From Betaproteobacteria bacterium (lineage in GTDB: Bacteria; Pseudomonadota; Gammaproteobacteria; Burkholderiales; Usitatibacteraceae), in contig JAAOZZ010000465.1 in assembly GCA_012274175.1 (NCBI GenBank), forward strand, positions 1 through 9,526: a DNA stretch of 9,526 bases, written 5' to 3'. Positions 6,237-9,526 of the stretch are shown one piece after another. The notes under the pieces were generated by a model. The model saw only the letters and a program-made list of their open reading frames with translations, was not told where the DNA came from and did no database searches. Both the position numbers and the translations under genes were made by a program. Numbering within the stretch: position 1 is the first letter of the stretch; every line of letters starts with the position of its first letter.

Positions 6237-7151
6237 ATGAGAACACATACTGCTGCCGCCATTCGAGTCCAGTATCTCGGGTCGCGCGCCGCCCAAGCGG
6301 GCTTGCCATTCGGTCGAAATCGTTCGCGCTTGCTGGCAATCCTGGGATTCGCCGCTTGTCTTTTCGCATCCGCTCCATCCCTGGCCCAGACCTATCTGGG
6401 TACGGCGCAGCCCTTCGCCGTCCTGGGCGCCTCCGCGGTGACGTGCAGCGTCGCCTCCGCGGTCACCGGAGATCTTGGCATCTCGCCCAACGGCGCAGCC
6501 TCGATCACGGGCTATCCGGTTCCTCCGTGCACGGTCACGGGAACGATCCACGCGGCCGATGGAGTCGCGCTGACGGCCCAGAACGACCTTGTTACGGCAT
6601 ACAACGCGCTGGGGATCCAGCCGTGCACCGCCGATCTGACGGGACAGGACCTGGGCACCGTGGGTGTACTCACGCCGGGCGTCTATTGCTTCAATACCTC
6701 GGCCCAATTGACGGGAGCCCTCATTCTCGACGCCCAGGGCGATCCCAACGCGCCCTTCATCTTCAAGATCGGCAGCACGCTCACCACTGCGTCGGCCGCG
6801 ACGGTGAGCGTGATCAACGGCGGCTCGGCTTGCGGCGTGTCCTGGCAGGTGGGGAGCTCGGCGACGCTCGGCACGACGACCAATTTCCTGGGCAACATCG
6901 TCGCGCTCACCAGCATCACTACGAATACGGGCGCCAACATAACCGGCAGGGCCCTGGCTCGAAATGGCGCCGTGACGCTAGCCGGCGCCGCGAACAACGC
7001 GTGCGGCGCCTTTGCCGGGACCGGCCTTCTCGGCGGCGGCGCGCTGGCAGCCCTCGAACACATTCCCACGCTTTCGCAGTGGGCGATGGTGCTTCTTGCC
7101 GCGATCCTGGCGATTGCGGGCATTGCCGTCATGCGCCGGCAGACAAGGTAG
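6237..7151 (+). CDS. DUF3494 (ice-binding-like) secreted protein with IPTL-CTERM sorting signal
   Basis: A 304-residue exported protein. A long N-region is followed by a hydrophobic signal sequence (about 31-47), with likely cleavage after Ala50 (SLA, then QTYLG). Residues about 53-255 form one DUF3494 domain (PF11999, the IBP-1-type beta-solenoid), recognised from LGTAQPFAVLGASAVT, the TGDLGISP turn, LTPGVYCF, LDAQGDPNAPFIFKIGS, WQVGSSATLGTTTNFLGNI and GRALARNGAVTL. A Gly/Ala linker leads to IPTLSQW (277-283), a hydrophobic span (284-299) and a short Arg-rich end: the IPTL-CTERM tripartite tail, processed in other species by exosortase XrtH. No exosortase is in this window. Some relatives bind ice, but many DUF3494 proteins come from non-polar bacteria and are thought to be surface or biofilm adhesins, so ice binding is not claimed. 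The mature domain has six cysteines (70, 98, 130, 151, 199, 256), suggesting disulfides. It is divergent from the kinase/LytTR operon. Confidence 0.92.
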   Translation: MRTHTAAAIRVQYLGSRAAQAGLPFGRNRSRLLAILGFAACLFASAPSLAQTYLGTAQPFAVLGASAVTCSVASAVTGDLGISPNGAASITGYPVPPCTVTGTIHAADGVALTAQNDLVTAYNALGIQPCTADLTGQDLGTVGVLTPGVYCFNTSAQLTGALILDAQGDPNAPFIFKIGSTLTTASAATVSVINGGSACGVSWQVGSSATLGTTTNFLGNIVALTSITTNTGANITGRALARNGAVTLAGAANNACGAFAGTGLLGGGALAALEHIPTLSQWAMVLLAAILAIAGIAVMRRQTR

Positions 7152-7161
7152 TCCCTTTGAC

Positions 7162-7365
7162 TCAACCGCTGCGGTCGTCCCAGAGCCTCCCCTCGTCGTC
7201 CCTGTAGTAGCGGGTTTCCCACCTGACGGCGACGGAGCCGGAGGGCGTACCCGCATCCAGCCATTCCGGTCCCCGCGAAGGAGCCTCGAAGCGGACCGTG
7301 GGCGAGGCGCAGCCTCCGGCGAGGCAAATCATCGCGAGGAAACCCAGGAATACGGGCTTTGTCAT
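7162..7365 (-). CDS. Small putative lipoprotein
   Basis: A 67-residue protein with a Lys-containing start, a hydrophobic stretch (5-17) and a Cys at 19 in AGGC, which resembles a lipobox, though Ala at -3 is less usual than Leu. The mature part of about 49 residues is polar and ends in an aromatic/acidic segment, YYRDDEGRLWDDRSG. I do not recognise a family. It converges on the DUF3494 gene with only 10 bp between the stop codons and no terminator in the gap. The Shine-Dalgarno sequence is poor. The signal peptide plus lipobox makes it a credible gene; its function is unknown. Confidence 0.7.
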   Translation of the reverse strand: MTKPVFLGFLAMICLAGGCASPTVRFEAPSRGPEWLDAGTPSGSVAVRWETRYYRDDEGRLWDDRSG

Positions 7366-7539
7366 GTTTCGAGACTAGGGGTGAATCCAGACCCCGGTCT
7401 GTTCGCTGACGCACTTTCGTCGTTCCCGGTCGGCGACGTCGACCTCCTCAGCGGCGTTGATTCTCGTCAAGCCCCCCCGATCGATCGCGCGCTTAGATAT
7501 CCGTGTCCATTGCATTGGGGAGGGTGCGTGCAGCGAGGC

Positions 7540-8836
7540 ATGGCAGTCGAAGCGCAGTCCCGCGCCCTCCCGGGGATTCGCGCCCGTCCGGGCCCTCATC
7601 AGGCGCATCGTCGAGGGCGTCGCCGAAGGCCAGAAATACCACCTGAGGGTCGTGTTCTCCGACCACAGCACGTTCGACAGCGCGCGGCCCGGCGACCCCG
7701 ACATCACGATCGTCTTCCACAACCGCCGCGCCGAACGGCGAATGGCGCTCGGCGGGATGTTCGAGTTCCTCGAGTCGTACTTCGACGGCGATGTCGACAT
7801 CGTGGGCGAGCACGGCCTGCGAAGGCTGGTCCATATCGGCTATCGCAAGCCTTTCGGGCGCATCGAGCATCCGCTGACCTACGTGAAGCGGCGCTTCCTC
7901 GAGTGGCGGCAGAACAACCGGAGCTTCGCCCAGGCCAAGCGCAATGCCGCGTTCCATTACGGGCTGCCGATGGAATTCTTCCACCTCGTGCTGGGGGATA
8001 CCTTCGGATACAGCGAGGGCTATTGGGAAGAAGGCACTCGCACTCTCGACGAGGCGCAGCACAACAATTTCGACCGGATCTGCCGCAAGCTCCAGCTGAA
8101 CCCGGGCGACAAATTGGTCGAGATCGGTCCCGGCTGGGGATACCTCGCGATGCTCGCCGCGGAAAAGTACGGCGCCGACGTGACGAGCTATGGGCTGGTC
8201 GCGAGCCAGAACGAAGGCATGCGCGCGCTGATGGGCTCGCGCAACTTCCGCGGCAACCTGAGGTTGGTGGAAAGGGATCACCGGGAGCTCGCCTACGAGC
8301 CGTCCGCCTACGACCGGTTCGTCTCCGTCGGCGTGCATGAACATGCCGGACGGGACTGCAACGAGCAATGGATCCGGAGCATTGCCACCGGCCTGCGTCC
8401 CGGCGGCATCGGCCTCATCTCCGCGACGTTCAACATGAGGAAGCGGCCGACCAACTACAGCACGATCCGGCACATCTTTCCCGGCGGCTACATTCCCAGC
8501 CTCGCGGAGACGCTGATCCTCATGGAGAAGCACGGCCTGGACGTGAGGGCCGTCGAAAGCCTCTCCTATCACTACCGCCGCAGCGTGGACCAGTGGCTGA
8601 AGAACCTCGAGGCGCGCTGGGAGCAGATACGCTCGATCGATCCCGCCCGATTCAACGAGAAATTCCGCAGGACCTGGCTCTTCTACCTGGGCGGCGCCGC
8701 CGAAACCTTCGAGGCCGCGCGCGAGATCATCAACTGCTACCACATCACGTTCGTGAAGGGGCATTTCGCCTACCGGGGCCGCTCCACGCCCATCACGACC
8801 CACGAATCCGCGCATCCAACCCGTCCCCTCGCCTGA
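7540..8836 (+). CDS. Cyclopropane-fatty-acyl-phospholipid synthase-family methyltransferase (apparent 1-bp frameshift near start)
   Basis: A class I SAM-dependent methyltransferase of the CFA/mycolic-acid cyclopropane synthase family (PF02353), expected to alkylate unsaturated acyl chains of membrane phospholipids. As written, the main frame (7577-8836) has only a TTG at 7457 as a non-CTG upstream start, with no Shine-Dalgarno sequence and an unconvincing leader peptide. The ATG at 7540, with GAGG close upstream, lies one frame off. Dropping one G from GGGG 7572-7575 joins them as MAVEAQSRALPGFAPVRAL, a 431-residue product, used for numbering here. Seen: the family HYG motif at 139-141, YSEGYW at 157-162, SAM motif EIGPGWG at 194-200, and EH at 267-268. 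The Cys of the usual YSCAYF motif is Glu159, and the HTIG segment is SATF (294-297). If the frame is taken as unbroken, the CDS is 7457-8836. The cofactor is clear; the exact product is not. Confidence 0.85.
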
Positions 8837-8851
8837 GAGATTGGCGAGGGG
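8825..8851. terminator. Perfect 9-bp hairpin between convergent genes, likely bidirectional terminator
   Basis: CCCCTCGCC (8825-8833) pairs perfectly with GGCGAGGGG (8843-8851) around a 9-nt loop that begins with the methyltransferase stop codon. It lies 16 bp past the DUF1328 stop on the other strand. There is no T-tract on either side, so termination may be partial or serve mainly to protect 3' ends. Confidence 0.55.
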
Positions 8852-8867
8852 CCTCACCACGCACGCC

Positions 8868-9032
8868 TCACTTGCGGCGCATCAGTCCCATGACCAGCGA
8901 TACGAGAAAGAGTACGACGAAGATGAAGAACAGGATCTTGGCGATCTCGGCGGCGCCGGCGGCGATGCCGGTGAAGCCGAGGAGTGCGGCGACCAACGCG
9001 ATGATCAGGAATACGGCGGCGTAGTACAGCAT
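8868..9032 (-). CDS. DUF1328-family small membrane protein
   Basis: A 54-residue peptide beginning [20 protein letters not shown] and ending MGLMRRK. It has two hydrophobic spans (about 3-24 and 31-50) joined by a small [12 protein letters not shown] turn, the pattern of DUF1328/YtjA membrane proteins and their usual length. A Shine-Dalgarno AAAGGGA lies 7 nt before the ATG. The role of the family is not established; in proteobacteria it often sits with stress or envelope genes such as BON-domain proteins, as here. It follows the BON gene on the same strand at 69 bp, with a large inverted repeat in the gap, so cotranscription with partial attenuation is possible. The basic C-terminus suggests that end faces the cytoplasm. 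Confidence 0.9.
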   Translation of the reverse strand: MLYYAAVFLIIALVAALLGFTGIAAGAAEIAKILFFIFVVLFLVSLVMGLMRRK

Positions 9033-9055
9033 TTCCTAGTCCCTTTCTCTCTGGA

Positions 9056-9095
9056 AGCCCGGCCAACCAGGTACTGTCATGTCATTGGCCGGGCT
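9056..9095. terminator. 11-bp inverted repeat between the BON and DUF1328 genes
   Basis: AGCCCGGCCAA (9056-9066) is perfectly complementary to TTGGCCGGGCT (9085-9095) across an 18-nt loop. It lies 6 bp after the BON stop codon and 23 bp before the DUF1328 start. No T-run follows on the minus strand. A transcriptional attenuator or an mRNA 3'-end stabiliser is likelier than a full terminator; a protein-binding site is an alternative. Confidence 0.55.
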
Positions 9096-9104
9096 GACCG
9101 GTCA
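9095..9104. repeat. 10-bp palindrome TGACCGGTCA at the BON gene stop
   Basis: TGACCGGTCA is self-complementary over all ten bases. It contains the BON stop codon and abuts the 11-bp inverted repeat. It may be a small operator or chance; no loop is possible, so it is not a simple RNA hairpin. Confidence 0.35.
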
Positions 9105-9413
9105 CTTCACCCGCATGTCGTTCTTGACCGATGTCACGCCCTTGACGTTGCGTGCAACCTCGACCGCCTTGTTGATATCGGCCCGGGAGCTCACGAAACC
9201 GCTCAACTGGACGGTACCCTTGAAGGTCTCCACGTTGATCTCCGTCGACTTGAGCGACGGCTCATCGACGATCGCCGCCTTCACCTTGGTGGTGATGACG
9301 GAATCATCGAAATACTGCCCGGTGCCCTCGTGCGTCGACGTGGCCGCGCAACCGAGCAGGGACGCCAGCACGATGGCGAAGAGGAAAGCGACGAATTTAT
9401 TGAATTGCCTCAT
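9102..9413 (-). CDS. BON-domain lipoprotein (OsmY-like)
   Basis: A 103-residue exported protein. A basic start and hydrophobic span (7-20) end in a clear lipobox with Cys22 (SLLGC), so lipid attachment after signal peptidase II cleavage is expected. After a short linker, residues about 34-103 form a single BON domain (PF04972), recognised from DDSVITTKVKAAI, the INVETFKGTVQLSGFV strand-turn and the VKGVTSVKNDM end. BON domains are thought to bind phospholipid or membrane surfaces; OsmY, with two copies, is a periplasmic osmotic-stress protein. This protein has one copy and is membrane-anchored. A Shine-Dalgarno AAGGAG lies 7 nt before the ATG. It precedes the DUF1328 gene on the same strand. 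Regulation by general stress is an inference from the family. Confidence 0.93.
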   Translation of the reverse strand: MRQFNKFVAFLFAIVLASLLGCAATSTHEGTGQYFDDSVITTKVKAAIVDEPSLKSTEINVETFKGTVQLSGFVSSRADINKAVEVARNVKGVTSVKNDMRVK

Positions 9414-9420
9414 GGCGGTA

Positions 9421-9426
9421 CTCCTT
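9421..9426 (-). promoter_or_regulatory. Ribosome binding site of the BON lipoprotein gene
   Basis: On the minus strand AAGGAG lies 7 nt before the ATG at 9413, a strong match that fixes the start. The remaining 100 bp to the window edge hold no gene that I can support and no convincing promoter. Confidence 0.8.
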
Positions 9427-9526
9427 CTTGAAGAGCGACTGGCGAATCTTCTCGACGAGGATGAAAGTCGACCTTTGTTCGAGGCCTCCGGACGCCGGAA
9501 CTCGGCCGCGTCTCGCGCGTCGATAC

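Noticed and set aside
7493..8860. Minus-strand 455-codon frame across the methyltransferase
   Set aside because: It is the antisense shadow of a gene with clear SAM-binding and CFA-family motifs. It shows no recognisable domain of its own.
8841..9431. Plus-strand frame over the DUF1328 and BON genes
   Set aside because: Low-complexity acidic/Gly peptide opposite two well-supported minus-strand genes with Shine-Dalgarno sequences.

Overview
The window is GC-rich, densely packed bacterial chromosome with short intergenic gaps. The gene content (an IPTL-CTERM surface protein with a DUF3494 domain, a DUF1328 membrane peptide beside a BON lipoprotein, a LytS/LytTR-type two-component pair, and a tRNA-Ile(CAU) gene without an encoded CCA) fits a proteobacterium, most likely a betaproteobacterium or a related gammaproteobacterium. 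That placement is inference from family distribution; no phylogenetic marker gene is present. I see no phage, insertion sequence, CRISPR array or integrated element.

Left part (1-3914). The last codons of an unidentified plus-strand gene end at 48 and are followed by a GNRA-tetraloop terminator. Three minus-strand genes follow in transcription order: a protein with two cyclic-nucleotide-binding domains, a phospholipase D/VTT membrane fusion, and an endonuclease/exonuclease/phosphatase (EEP) family hydrolase that starts 7 bp after the fusion gene stops. The last two look like one transcription unit acting on phosphodiesters at the membrane.

Middle (3900-7370). A plus-strand tRNA-Ile(CAU) with its own -10 element lies head-to-head with the cyclic-nucleotide-binding gene. 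It converges on a translationally coupled histidine kinase/LytTR response regulator operon on the minus strand. Across a 351-bp intergenic region that operon diverges from a secreted DUF3494 (ice-binding-like) protein carrying an IPTL-CTERM sorting tail. A small lipoprotein gene on the minus strand converges on it.

Right part (7370-9526). A cyclopropane-fatty-acid-synthase-family methyltransferase on the plus strand appears to carry a 1-bp frameshift in a GGGG run close to its 5' end. Past a strong hairpin it converges on a minus-strand pair: a BON-domain lipoprotein and a 54-residue DUF1328 membrane peptide, with an 11-bp inverted repeat between them.

Overall the window is an envelope-flavoured housekeeping/accessory neighbourhood: lipid-modifying enzymes, small envelope proteins, a sorted surface protein and a sensor pair. 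I do not see a clearly undescribed system. The best leads are the frameshift and altered active site of the methyltransferase, the repeats in front of the DUF3494 gene beside the LytTR operon, and the PLD-VTT/EEP gene pair.
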